This document shows positions 9,175-17,385 of a stretch of 64,000 nucleotides of DNA, in pieces. The stretch covers positions 3,008,001 to 3,072,000 of the forward strand of contig NZ_CP065424.1 in NCBI RefSeq assembly GCF_017809215.1, read 5' to 3'. Source of the stretch: Heyndrickxia oleronia. Lineage in GTDB: Bacteria; Bacillota; Bacilli; Bacillales; Bacillaceae_C. The notes beneath the pieces were generated by a model. The model saw only the letters and a program-made list of their open reading frames with translations, did not search any database and was not told where the DNA came from. Numbering within the stretch: position 1 is the first letter of the stretch; each line of letters opens with the position of its first letter. The translations under genes and the position numbers were made by a program.

Positions 9175-9612
9175 ATGACTAATAATAATGATGATCATTT
9201 GGATGGAATTCAAGATACAGATCAATGGTTAGAAATCCTAATGAAGGATTACGGTGAAAAGTTAATTCGTGTTGCTTATTTGTATTTAAAGGATTGGAAA
9301 TTAGCCGAGGACGTCGTACAAGAAACATTCATTAAATGTTTCCTCAAACAAAAGGATTTTCGAGGAGATTCGTCTGTTAAGACGTGGATATATTCTATTT
9401 TAACTAATGCTTGTAGAGACATATTAAGAAGTACAAGTTACAAAAAAACAATAATAGTAAATAAACTTTATCCCTATCAAGATACTTACACAGAATCACC
9501 TGAAGATGCTGTTATTCAGAATGAAGATGAATATTATTTATCTGAGTGTGTTCTTTCATTACCTATAAAATATCGAGAAGTAATCATATTATTTTATTAT
9601 AACTATAAATGA
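9175..9612 (+). CDS. ECF-family RNA polymerase sigma factor, truncated by a frameshift in region 4
   Basis: Region 2 is intact in this 145-residue frame: AYLYLKDWKLAEDVVQETF, then FRGDSSVKTWIYSI, typical of ECF sigma factors. Region 4 starts with LPIKYREVIILFYY but the frame stops a few residues later, just before the DNA-binding helix-turn-helix. That helix-turn-helix (EISNLLKTK then TIKVRLKRGREKL) continues in another frame (see the next entry). As read, the product would lack -35 recognition. Either the gene is dead, or the sequence contains a one- or two-base error, or the frames are joined during translation. The ribosome binding site is GGGGAG. Confidence 0.75.
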   Translation: MTNNNDDHLDGIQDTDQWLEILMKDYGEKLIRVAYLYLKDWKLAEDVVQETFIKCFLKQKDFRGDSSVKTWIYSILTNACRDILRSTSYKKTIIVNKLYPYQDTYTESPEDAVIQNEDEYYLSECVLSLPIKYREVIILFYYNYK

Positions 9613-9724
9613 GATCAGTAATCTACTCAAAACTAAGAATTCTACAATAAAGGTCCGTTTGAAAAGAGGTAGGGAAAAGTTAAGAAAACTAGTAGATAAA
9701 GGAGTGGAAATTTATGCGAAGTAA
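9613..9724 (+). pseudogene. Detached C-terminal end of the ECF sigma factor (region 4)
   Basis: Shifted by one base from the sigma frame, the DNA encodes a normal region 4.2 end: EISNLLKTKNSTIKVRLKRG and on to DKGVEIYAK before a TAA at 9724. The downstream gene starts at 9714 inside this tail, the overlap expected of a sigma/anti-sigma operon. The uninterrupted reading suggests a recent frameshift or a sequencing error. Confidence 0.65.
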
Positions 9725-10436
9725 CCAGGATGAGTTTGAAAATTTGAAATCTGCTTTAGATAACACAATCTTATCTGGAGAACATTTTACTGATAAACAA
9801 AAGGAAGATATTCGTGAAGGGATTAAGAAACAGCGTTATTCTAAAAATCAGTTTCGTTCAAAATCATTAGTTCCACGTTTCTTAACTATTGCTTTTACGA
9901 TTCTATTTATTAGCTTCGTAGGTATCCTTATTACAAATAGCATGAAAGATTTAAATGAATCTGCAAAAGAAACTTCACCTAATGAAAAAAAGGAATCGAC
10001 ATTAGCAGAAACCAAAGATACAGATATTTATGATTTTCCTCCAGCACTTTACGGCAATACGCAAACAAGATTAAAAGTAGGTGAAGGGTATAAAGGAACT
10101 GGAGATCTTGGAGTAAGGGTTAATAAAATTCGTGTAGTACCATCTAATGAACAAGAAACCAACAATGGGCTTATAACCATAGGAGTATTAATAAAAGTAG
10201 AGAATAGAGGGAGTAAAGAGCTGTTCATATCACCAGAAGTGACAATGAAACTTTTTAACGATCAAATGGAAGAACAAATAGATATTAAAAATGTTGAATC
10301 TATTAAAGGTCCACTTGAAGTATCAGAATCAAAAAGTGGTGAACTGTTATTTGAAATACCTAAAGCTAAGAAGTATAAATTTATTTATTTAGACAAAGAA
10401 GGTAAAATGTTTATAGAATGGTACTTTCCGGAGTAA
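9714..10436 (+). CDS. Probable anti-sigma factor, single-pass membrane protein
   Basis: The 240-residue product has an N-terminal cytoplasmic part of about 55 residues, one membrane helix (about residues 58-78) and a lysine- and glutamate-rich linker. An extracellular domain of about 140 residues follows, resembling the beta-sandwich domains of DUF4352/DUF4179-type proteins. Position immediately after, and overlapping, an ECF sigma gene is the main reason to call it the anti-sigma factor. No zinc-binding HxxxCxxC motif is visible, so it is not a ZAS-type anti-sigma factor. The ribosome binding site is AAAGGAGTGG. Confidence 0.65.
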   Translation: MRSNQDEFENLKSALDNTILSGEHFTDKQKEDIREGIKKQRYSKNQFRSKSLVPRFLTIAFTILFISFVGILITNSMKDLNESAKETSPNEKKESTLAETKDTDIYDFPPALYGNTQTRLKVGEGYKGTGDLGVRVNKIRVVPSNEQETNNGLITIGVLIKVENRGSKELFISPEVTMKLFNDQMEEQIDIKNVESIKGPLEVSESKSGELLFEIPKAKKYKFIYLDKEGKMFIEWYFPE

Positions 10437-10464
10437 CAATTATTTATCTATAGTCTGCAAAAGT

Positions 10465-10503
10465 GAAATCATGTTGATTTTTTCAAGATGATTTCTTTTT
10501 TTA
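10465..10503 (+). terminator. Terminator of the sigma/anti-sigma operon
   Basis: GAAATCAT pairs with ATGATTTC across a 15-base loop, followed by a run of T residues. Confidence 0.8.
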
Positions 10504-10633
10504 TTTTTCCCAAAGCTTTTCATTTTGGTTATTCGAAGTTCAATAAGTCTCCATTTTAACATAGATAGGCTACTAGAATGCTGGCTTAGTTCATAACTAT
10601 ATCACGAACTGTAAGTTATTATCAGCATCAAAA

Positions 10634-10660
10634 CGGGATAAGGTAATTACCCCTATCCCG
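10634..10660 (-). terminator. Terminator-like hairpin after the WrbA-like gene
   Basis: CGGGATA pairs with TATCCCG and the stem extends inward; on the minus strand it is followed by TTTT. It lies about 40 bases past the stop codon. Confidence 0.55.
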
Positions 10661-10697
10661 ATTTAAAGGAAATTTTTATGGATTGAGAACATATCAT

Positions 10698-11234
10698 CTA
10701 TTTTCTGCTTTCGTTTTGAAGCTGAGCCGTTACTTGAACAACCCGTTCACCTAATGCTCTTCCCAGTGCTTGATCTTGCTCATTTAATAGTACGGAGCTT
10801 TCAATGGGGCACGATATTCCCACACCATAATAAGAACCGTATAGAGCATTTTCTGGTATATTTCCTGGCAAACCTACAATAATCATCCCTTGATGAAGCA
10901 TGGGAGTAATAAGATTTAACAAGGTCGCTTCTAGTCCCCCATGTGTTGTGGCTATTGTACAAAAAACAGCACCCACTTTATCCACTAGTTTACCGCGTGC
11001 CCATAGATAACCAAGTTTGTCCATCCACTTTTTTAAACCAGAACTAATACTGCCGAAATGGCCGGGGCATCCCCAAATAATTGCATCCATTTCCGGTAGG
11101 TCATGGACATCGGCTTCATCAACATGTTTGACGTACACAGTAGCTTTTCCAGTCTGTTCTGCCCCATGACCAATCGCTCTCGCTAAAGCTTCCGTATGTC
11201 CGCCTTCACTATCGTATACAATAAACACCTTCAT
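10698..11234 (-). CDS. WrbA/flavodoxin-like FMN protein, probable NAD(P)H:quinone oxidoreductase
   Basis: The 178-residue flavodoxin fold begins with [19 protein letters not shown], the phosphate-binding loop for [22 protein letters not shown] and the later TTHGGLEAT segment match the WrbA group, which reduces quinones with two electrons. The ATG follows GGAGAG. It lies downstream of the YhgE-like gene with a 60-base gap and in the same direction, so they may share a transcript. The electron donor and acceptor are inferred from the family only. Confidence 0.75.
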   Translation of the reverse strand: MKVFIVYDSEGGHTEALARAIGHGAEQTGKATVYVKHVDEADVHDLPEMDAIIWGCPGHFGSISSGLKKWMDKLGYLWARGKLVDKVGAVFCTIATTHGGLEATLLNLITPMLHQGMIIVGLPGNIPENALYGSYYGVGISCPIESSVLLNEQDQALGRALGERVVQVTAQLQNESRK

Positions 11235-11294
11235 TTATTATCTCTCCATTACTTTAAAGAGTTTTAAATATTGTAGGAAGCGTGATTTTCTTTT

Positions 11295-12704
11295 TTATTT
11301 CTTTTTATGTAATGATTTTAATGCATTACGGAACTCATCGTCGTCCATTTCCTGCTTCTCCTCTTGTTTGCCTTTTGCTAGATGGCTTAATGCTTGACGA
11401 AACTGTTCATCTTTCTCTCCGGTATGGTGAATCTCCCTATTCTCATGATTATGTGATTTATGAGGAATTTCATTCTCTACTTCTACTCCAATTTTCTTTC
11501 CACTTTCAACCGGTTTAACTTCTTTATATTTCTTAATATTAGCAATGAATGTAATAAGAATCGCTAATGTCAAAACAAAATAGATGGAAAGTGCACCTAG
11601 GGCTTGACCAAGGCCTGCTTCTAATCTTCCGTCATAATAAAGCAAAGCCCTAATACCGTCTACAATATATCGTGTAGGTAAAATATTACTGAATAGTCGA
11701 TGGACAATTGGTAGCGTTGATAATGGAAATGCTCCACCACTCGAGAATATCCCCATAAAATTTACCGAGAACATTACTAACATTCCCCATCCACCTAAAA
11801 ATACCGCTATCGTTTTAAATAACAGAAACATGGTTGTACAACTAAAAAAAGTAAAGAGGAATATCGCCCAAATGCTTGAAGCATGTGCACTTCCAAAGAT
11901 TCCAAATACCCCTAGTTGAATAAATATTGACACACAGAATGTTAATATGAACCCAAAAATTATTTCTGAAGTAAGGACTTCAGATTCACTTAATGCCGAT
12001 CCTCTTTTTTTCAAAGTACCATTACTGCGCAAAAGATATCCATGAATCATATTTGCTCCTAACATCCCAGTAATGGAGGATATAAGAGCCATAACAAATG
12101 GTGTCATTCCTTTATTAAGATTAACCGGCAGCCCCAGTACATTTGTTGAAACAATCTTCACTGGATTGTCCAATAGTGAAGCATTCTCCGGCGCTAAGCT
12201 CATTCCTTTTTGCAGCAGTTCTTCTTTAAATTGGCTGCTAATTTCTTTGGAGGTAGATAAAGCGACAGTTTGAAGGGTGTTACTTGCAATCATAGTGGCA
12301 GTTTGTCCAATCCCTTCATTTAATAAAACTTCTAAATCAGCTGGTTGACCATTCGTAAGACCAGAAAGAAGGGTATCATGAACTTCACCAAGATTTTTTG
12401 AATAATCTGAAGGGATAATTAATGCTCCATAAGCTTTGTTATTTCTTATATCGTTGAATGCATCTTCCCTATTTTCATCTACCTTCCATTTAAAAGAGTT
12501 CCCATTTTGTTTTTCGATAAGATTTAATAGTATAGCATCGCCAATTTTTCCTTTATCTTCATTTACAATAATTAGAGGTACATCAGACATGTTTTGTTTT
12601 GCACCTTTAAATATTGGCAGATAAACAAAGACCATGACTAGCATTAATAAAGAAATTAACCAAATTGGAAACCAAGAGGAGCTTAATTTAAACAATTGAT
12701 TCAC
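11295..12704 (-). CDS. YhgE/Pip-type ABC-2 membrane protein
   Basis: The 469-residue product has an N-terminal membrane anchor (about residues 12-32), a large extracytoplasmic domain (about 35-200) and five to six clustered C-terminal helices (about 205-395). This is the layout of the YhgE/Pip family, related to ABC-2 permeases and to membrane proteins of type VII secretion loci. The last 70 residues are a charged, His-rich cytoplasmic tail (KSHNHENREIHH) ending in basic helices. No ATPase partner is adjacent. Function is unknown beyond probable export or surface roles. Confidence 0.65.
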   Translation of the reverse strand: MNQLFKLSSSWFPIWLISLLMLVMVFVYLPIFKGAKQNMSDVPLIIVNEDKGKIGDAILLNLIEKQNGNSFKWKVDENREDAFNDIRNNKAYGALIIPSDYSKNLGEVHDTLLSGLTNGQPADLEVLLNEGIGQTATMIASNTLQTVALSTSKEISSQFKEELLQKGMSLAPENASLLDNPVKIVSTNVLGLPVNLNKGMTPFVMALISSITGMLGANMIHGYLLRSNGTLKKRGSALSESEVLTSEIIFGFILTFCVSIFIQLGVFGIFGSAHASSIWAIFLFTFFSCTTMFLLFKTIAVFLGGWGMLVMFSVNFMGIFSSGGAFPLSTLPIVHRLFSNILPTRYIVDGIRALLYYDGRLEAGLGQALGALSIYFVLTLAILITFIANIKKYKEVKPVESGKKIGVEVENEIPHKSHNHENREIHHTGEKDEQFRQALSHLAKGKQEEKQEMDDDEFRNALKSLHKKK

Positions 12705-13018
12705 GATCGAAATCCCCTAACAACGAATATATTTTAGTCATTTTATTATGTCCATCTTGTTCGTGATTATGAGGATTTAAAAAGAGAACTATTTCATTAA
12801 AAGGAGAAGTGTTGGTAACTCTCTTCCTTGCACCGCTACGTCTAAAGCAGTGAGGCTGACTCCAGTTCATTCATTAAGAAGTAAAAGAAGGGATTTTTTT
12901 TTAACCAATTATTGATATAGCCATAGTCGCATTACAGTGGAAATACATACATAATCGAGGATAAAAGTTAAATTATTAACAGTTCAGTGCCTGATGAATA
13001 ATATAGGGTTTTAGACTG
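12705..13018. other. Intergenic region, no gene seen
   Basis: Open frames here are short and lack ribosome binding sites. I found no clear promoter or RNA. It borders an IS3 remnant and is probably decayed DNA. Confidence 0.4.
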
Positions 13019-13225
13019 GTGCGTTTGAAAAAAGTATCACTCATATCGAGGACAAGTAAGCAGTATTGTGCCTATTATATAAAACATAACTTTTACAACT
13101 TCTATACTAAAGAAGAAATAGATGTAACTGAGTTTTATTTTCATGGAGAGAAACTATATTTATCCCCAATTCTAGATTTATATACTTTATACTTTATGGG
13201 GTTACTTATCAAATACACTCCCTAA
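13019..13225 (+). pseudogene. IS3-family transposase remnant (integrase domain fragment)
   Basis: About 70 codons remain. The stretch DVTEFYFHGEKLYLSPILDL matches the start of the DDE integrase core of IS150/IS3-type OrfB proteins, where the Asp of the DxTEF motif is the first catalytic residue. The rest of the catalytic domain and the upstream OrfA are absent and no terminal inverted repeats are visible. It is a mobile-element relic, not a functional gene. Confidence 0.6.
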
Positions 13226-13415
13226 ATGAATAACTGTTGCCATTGTCCCAAATACCTATACCTTGATCGATTAATCACACAAAAAGGAATAAATAAGCCT
13301 AATAGTTTAAAGGCAATTTTTCTTTTATTCGAGTCCTGAACAGGAGAAAGCGAAATTAGCTTCGAAACTACTTTGGGAACGATGTTTAGTAAATAAAAAA
13401 TTAGATAAACAAAAG

Positions 13416-13440
13416 TGGAGCTATGAAAGCTCCATTTTTT
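13416..13440 (+). terminator. Terminator hairpin in decayed region
   Basis: TGGAGCT pairs perfectly with AGCTCCA over a 5-base loop and is followed by TTTTTT. The gene it served is no longer recognisable. Confidence 0.7.
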
Positions 13441-13630
13441 ATATAGTTAGTTCTCAATTTTTATTTGTTATGTTCTTAATAACCATATTATCTTTGCTAA
13501 TTCTACTCAAATCATTAATTCTTTTATTATTATCTAGTTTTTGAGAGCTTAAAAAGAATTTCTAAAGATGGGTTATATTTAAATTCCAATGGACACCCAA
13601 ATAATAAGAAATATTATCTGATTTTTTTAA

Positions 13631-13870
13631 TTATCTATTTTTTATCAAGTTCATTGAAGTTAGTCCAATCTTTGAAATTGAATGATTATATATTTTTCTT
13701 CTATTCTTATTTAAACCATACCAAACCCATGTAGCAGTATGACCCTCCATGGTGTTTGGATTATCAACGACAACTTCTTATACATGGATAATAAAATTAT
13801 TGCCTTCGTCGTGATCATGCTTAATATCTAATATTGTCTCACTAAACTTCCGCTTGTTTATTAATTTTAA
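13631..13870 (-). pseudogene. Lipoprotein-like gene remnant with in-frame stop
   Basis: The minus strand reads as a continuous coding-like stretch ending VVVDNPNTMEGHTATWVWYG and a basic tail. This resembles the C-terminal end of small Bacillus secreted or lipoproteins (HTATxxWYxVxK motif). A TAA interrupts it (HV-stop-EVVV), and no signal peptide or start codon remains upstream. The original family cannot be named. Confidence 0.4.
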
Positions 13871-13933
13871 TATTTTTTTACTTTTGTTATTATTGTGATA
13901 TTATCTAATATGAGGGGTGGGGGTAAGATTTTA

Positions 13934-14206
13934 ATGCATTATTTTTCTGAAGTTTTTTATGGGAATCTAACAATTTTTGTTCTATTAGAATCTCTTGTAT
14001 TTGGTATGGTAGTTTCACTATCTATTTATTTCTTTTCTAAGAATAAATGGTGAAGTATTCTACTGAGTGTTCCTTTTAGTGCAATTTATCTTTACATGAT
14101 ATATCGCTATTCTTTTCATTTGTACTTTATTGCTATTGAGCTTTTAATGCAGTATGCTTTAATAAATATAATAAGTATTGTAGCAAATCAAAAGAACAAA
14201 AAATAG
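13934..14206 (+). pseudogene. Small membrane protein gene split by an in-frame TGA
   Basis: After a G-rich ribosome binding site (GAGGGGTGGGGG) an ATG opens a 90-codon frame encoding two or three hydrophobic helices, from MHYFSEVFYG to VANQKNKK. Codon 40 is TGA at 14051, directly after a Trp codon, leaving 39- and 50-residue halves that look like one protein. A terminator follows the final stop. Loss of function by one substitution is the simplest reading. Confidence 0.45.
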
Positions 14207-14227
14207 ATCAATCTTTTTAATAAAACT

Positions 14228-14256
14228 AAAGGAGTACTTTAACTCCTTTTTTATTT
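14228..14256 (+). terminator. Terminator of the split membrane gene
   Basis: AAAGGAGT pairs with ACTCCTTT, followed by a T tract. Confidence 0.75.
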
Positions 14257-14615
14257 GCAAACATACACAAATAAACGGTCATGAATTCAAAAAAGTTCAT
14301 AAAAAAAGAGTACATTCAATTACACTCATTCCAAAATAAAGTAATAAATAATTATCTTAAATTTAAGAGGATAATAAGCTAAAGTAATTACCGCTGCCAT
14401 TGTAACAAATATCCATTGCTTTGTTTGTATCGATAACATTTTTTCTAGATAATCCCGGAAAAGGGATGACTATGCCTAGCAGTATAAAATCAATAAAAAT
14501 CACATAAGTTCTTTCAAATTTATTTTCGACTCTTCTATCTTAATTTTGAATTTCAACATGTTTTTAGCAAGAATTCTTTTAAAATTTAACCCTATTGGAA
14601 TCATTTTGTTTATTC

Positions 14616-15191
14616 TTATTGTCGTGACAATGCTTTTATATCTTTAACAATATTATCAAAGGGTACATTGTTATTTCCATCATAACTTTTAACTACAACT
14701 CCTTTTTTGTTAATTAAATAAAACTGATTACTATGTATTACCTGTCCATTTTCTGGTTTATTTGCAATAGTTTTGAAATTCTTCAAAGCAAAGTCTTTTA
14801 TATAATCCTGTGAGTATCCACTTAACAAATACCAATTATCAGTATTCTCTGTAAACTTCTGTACATAAGAATTTAAAATCTCAGGGGAGTCCACTTCTGG
14901 ATCAACACTAAACGAAGCGAAGTTTACTTTTAAATTCTCTTCCTTCACCATTTCTTGAATTTGTGCCATATTTGCAGTCATCTGAGGACAAAATGTAGCA
15001 CAACTGGTAAAAATGAAGTCTACTAGCCATATATCTCCTTTTATATCCTTTAATTGAAAATCTTTATTATTCTGGTCTTTCATGTCAAATTCAGATAATT
15101 CCCAATCCATATCTCCTTTAAAATTACTACATCCTATTATTGCAAATATGGTTAATAAAAATAAAATGTATAGGATAGATTTCTTAATCAT
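14616..15191 (-). CDS. SCO1/SenC family copper-binding lipoprotein
   Basis: SCO proteins deliver copper to the CuA centre of cytochrome c oxidase or act as thiol redox proteins. The 191-residue product starts with a lipoprotein signal whose lipobox is AIIGC, so it should be anchored outside the membrane. The copper site is complete: two cysteines in TSCATFCPQ (CxxxC) and the distal histidine in VIHSNQFYLI, on a thioredoxin fold. It resembles B. subtilis YpmQ. No oxidase gene is nearby, and it sits alone in decayed DNA. Confidence 0.88.
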   Translation of the reverse strand: MIKKSILYILFLLTIFAIIGCSNFKGDMDWELSEFDMKDQNNKDFQLKDIKGDIWLVDFIFTSCATFCPQMTANMAQIQEMVKEENLKVNFASFSVDPEVDSPEILNSYVQKFTENTDNWYLLSGYSQDYIKDFALKNFKTIANKPENGQVIHSNQFYLINKKGVVVKSYDGNNNVPFDNIVKDIKALSRQ

Positions 15192-15313
15192 TGATCACAC
15201 TACTTTCATTCTTTTGTTATACTCACTTTAACACAATTCGTAATAGAGTTTTATGTTATAAATAAGGCTTTTCCTTTAAGTGATCTATAAATTTTAGAAT
15301 AATAACTATCTAT

Positions 15314-15430
15314 TTATATTAATTTTTTATGTGTCCCACGTTCAATTATTTTTCCTTTTCTTAATATTATAATTTCAACAGTTAAATGTGCCAAGTTAGA
15401 AATATAGATAATTGATGTTTCTTTTGAGAC
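15314..15430 (-). pseudogene. ABC transporter ATPase C-terminal fragment
   Basis: The minus strand encodes the typical end of an exporter ATPase: HLTVEIIILRKGKIIERGTH followed by a stop. The H-loop region is altered and everything upstream (Walker A, signature, Walker B) is missing. A relic only. Confidence 0.45.
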
Positions 15431-15687
15431 ACTCGATCCTTTGCTTTATACCTTCTCTTATGTGTTTTTCATTCCTGGTTTTACATTAACTAATGAAATC
15501 TATTAGATACCTCTGATAATTTAAACATCTGTTTTTATAATTGTTAAGCTTGTATTCTAAAAGTATCTAACAATGCTTGGAGTAATCTAATATATTGTCT
15601 CAAAAGGTTTTATTTTCCAATTTTTCACTTACACCTTTTGCTAAACAATAATAATTGTTTCCCTTCGTTACCTCTTTAAGGAACATA

Positions 15688-15740
15688 AAAAGACCACTCC
15701 TTTCTGGTTAAGTTTCTAACCGAAAAGAGTGGTCTCTTTA
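15688..15740. terminator. Long hairpin, probable terminator
   Basis: AGACCACTC pairs perfectly with GAGTGGTCT, with an inner helix GGTTA/TAACC. T-rich flanks occur on both strands. No intact gene ends here, so it probably outlived a lost gene. Confidence 0.55.
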
Positions 15741-15877
15741 CAAATGTGAAAGTTAAACCATTTATACATTAATAATTATGGAGAAAAATTCACTAATTCG
15801 TATTATTGATTTCAATAACCATCAATATAAAATTTATGATGTCACTATTACCCTATGTATTCAGGGGTTTATAGGTC

Positions 15878-16096
15878 TTACTTCATTTGCTGTTTATTCA
15901 TAGCATTCATCATCTGATTGATTTTCTTTTGCGATGGTTTCATGCCCATTTGTGTCATCATCATTTTAAGCATTTGTTCATTGATTGGTGGATTTTTCTT
16001 TAAGTAGTTCATCATATATTTACGAGCTATGAAAAATCCTAGTGCAATACCAGCAAGTAATGCAACTAATATTAGTAAATATCCCCACCAGGCCAT
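15878..16096 (-). CDS. yneF: YneF, UPF0154 small membrane protein
   Basis: The 72-residue product has one N-terminal membrane helix ending in [10 protein letters not shown] and a conserved cytoplasmic tail with [20 protein letters not shown], the signature of the UPF0154/YneF family. GGAGG precedes the ATG. Its place after sirA follows B. subtilis. The function of the family is not known. Confidence 0.93.
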   Translation of the reverse strand: MAWWGYLLILVALLAGIALGFFIARKYMMNYLKKNPPINEQMLKMMMTQMGMKPSQKKINQMMNAMNKQQMK

Positions 16097-16169
16097 ACTA
16101 TTCCTCCTTCATGTTGTCTATGTACAGTGTACTAAATCCTCAATCATTATACAATATTTCAATAGTGTT

Positions 16170-16610
16170 TCAAATGTATTTTCTTTCTTTTATCGGTTTT
16201 ATCCAGCCATAACGTTCATTTTCGAAGTCAATTGCTAATAAACGACCATCATATTTTCTTAAAATTTCTAAGAATGCTGATTCAGAATCAAATTTTCCCC
16301 ATGCCTGTAACCTTAAACTATTTTCTCCTATCATTAATTCTACACCATTTGTCCGATCACTATCCCTAAATTTATACACATGACCCTCTACAATTAATTC
16401 TTTTTTCTTTGCAAAGGCTTGTCCCACTAAATACTGGATATGTAAAATAGGAATTGGTTTTGTAATATATTCAATTTGCCTTCGAATGATTTGTTTAAGT
16501 CTGCCGCTTACATGAAAATATTCAATAAACAAGTCGTAAAACATTCTTTCCCGTCCATAATAATACTCTGCAACCTCATCTTCTATTAAATAGATTTGAT
16601 AGGCACGCAT
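16170..16610 (-). CDS. sirA: SirA, sporulation inhibitor of replication
   Basis: SirA binds domain I of DnaA and stops new rounds of replication once a cell commits to sporulation. The 146-residue product matches B. subtilis SirA (YneE) at landmark segments: YLIEDEVAEYYYGRE at the start, QIEYITKPIPILHIQYL in the middle and LAIDFENERYGWIKPIKER at the end. The ATG follows GAGGTA. It lies between tkt and yneF as in B. subtilis. Upstream repeats with Spo0A boxes (next entry) fit the known activation of this gene by phosphorylated Spo0A. Confidence 0.93.
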   Translation of the reverse strand: MRAYQIYLIEDEVAEYYYGRERMFYDLFIEYFHVSGRLKQIIRRQIEYITKPIPILHIQYLVGQAFAKKKELIVEGHVYKFRDSDRTNGVELMIGENSLRLQAWGKFDSESAFLEILRKYDGRLLAIDFENERYGWIKPIKERKYI

Positions 16611-16661
16611 TATACCTCACTCCCGAGTTTGAATCGTTTCAACCTATTATAGACCTTATTT

Positions 16662-16712
16662 TCTGATTTTTTTGTCAAATACTGTTTCACTTGTCTGATT
16701 TTTTTGTCGAAT
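16662..16712 (-). promoter_or_regulatory. Two direct repeats containing Spo0A boxes upstream of sirA
   Basis: A 19-bp sequence (TCTGATTTTTTTGTC then G or A, then AAT) occurs at 16662 and 16694. The second copy contains a perfect Spo0A box TGTCGAA and the first TGTCAAA with one mismatch. The copies are 32 bases apart, close to three helical turns, in the gap before sirA. Confidence 0.55.
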
Positions 16713-16771
16713 GACCATTTCTTTTTAAATAGGTATACTATAATTAGAAATTAGTAGAAAGGGTGAGTTTT

Positions 16772-17338
16772 TTGAATATTCTTTGGGATTTTGATGGAAC
16801 ACTATTTGATACATATCCAATATATACAAATAGCTTTAAACAAATTCTTGGAAATATTCCCGAAAAAGTGATCTATCAACAATTAAAAATCTCCTATACT
16901 CACGCGGTAAATTATTTTCAATTAACAGAAGAGCAAACGAAAAGGATTAAAGAAATCGAAAATGAGGTCACACCTGAAGATATACGTCCTTTCCCAGATG
17001 TTGAGAAAGTTCTACAGTTCGCTAATTTAAATGTCATCATGACCCATAATACGAGGAAAGAAGTGGAAAATATTTTAACTCATTATCAGTGGGGACATTA
17101 TTTTAAAGAAATAGTTACTATTGATAATGGTTTTCCACGGAAGCCTCATCCTGCATCTTATAAATATTTACATCAAAAATACGATCTCGACTTAATCATT
17201 GGGGATAGAGAATTAGATATACTTGCCGGCAAAAAATTAAATATTAAGACTTGTCTCTTTCAAAATAATCAAGCTGGAGCAGATTATTATCTTTCCCATT
17301 ACAAAGACTTTTTTCAGCTCATGCAATACATAAAATAA
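16772..17338 (+). CDS. HAD-superfamily phosphatase, phosphoglycolate phosphatase-like
   Basis: The nucleophile motif LWDFDGTLFDTYP is at the extreme N-terminus. A helical cap domain follows, then motif II (VIMTHNT), the conserved Lys (PRKPHP) and the acidic motif LIIGDRELDILAG. This is a subfamily IA phosphatase of 188 residues. The substrate is not predictable. I chose the TTG at 16772 because AAAGGGTGAG ends 4 bases before it; a GTG three codons upstream overlaps that site. It is divergent from sirA and convergent with tkt. Confidence 0.82.
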   Translation: MNILWDFDGTLFDTYPIYTNSFKQILGNIPEKVIYQQLKISYTHAVNYFQLTEEQTKRIKEIENEVTPEDIRPFPDVEKVLQFANLNVIMTHNTRKEVENILTHYQWGHYFKEIVTIDNGFPRKPHPASYKYLHQKYDLDLIIGDRELDILAGKKLNIKTCLFQNNQAGADYYLSHYKDFFQLMQYIK

Positions 17339-17339
17339 A

Positions 17340-17381
17340 ATAAGGCAATCCATTGTGTTCACAAATGGATTGCCTCTTTTA
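17340..17381. terminator. Bidirectional terminator between the HAD gene and tkt
   Basis: AGGCAATCCATT pairs perfectly with AATGGATTGCCT over a 9-base loop, with T-rich tails on both strands. It serves two convergent genes. Confidence 0.85.
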
Positions 17382-17385
17382 TGTT

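Noticed and set aside
12688..12870. Minus-strand 60-codon frame overlapping the YhgE start
   Set aside because: Unusual composition and no ribosome binding site; the overlap with a clear gene start makes it unlikely.
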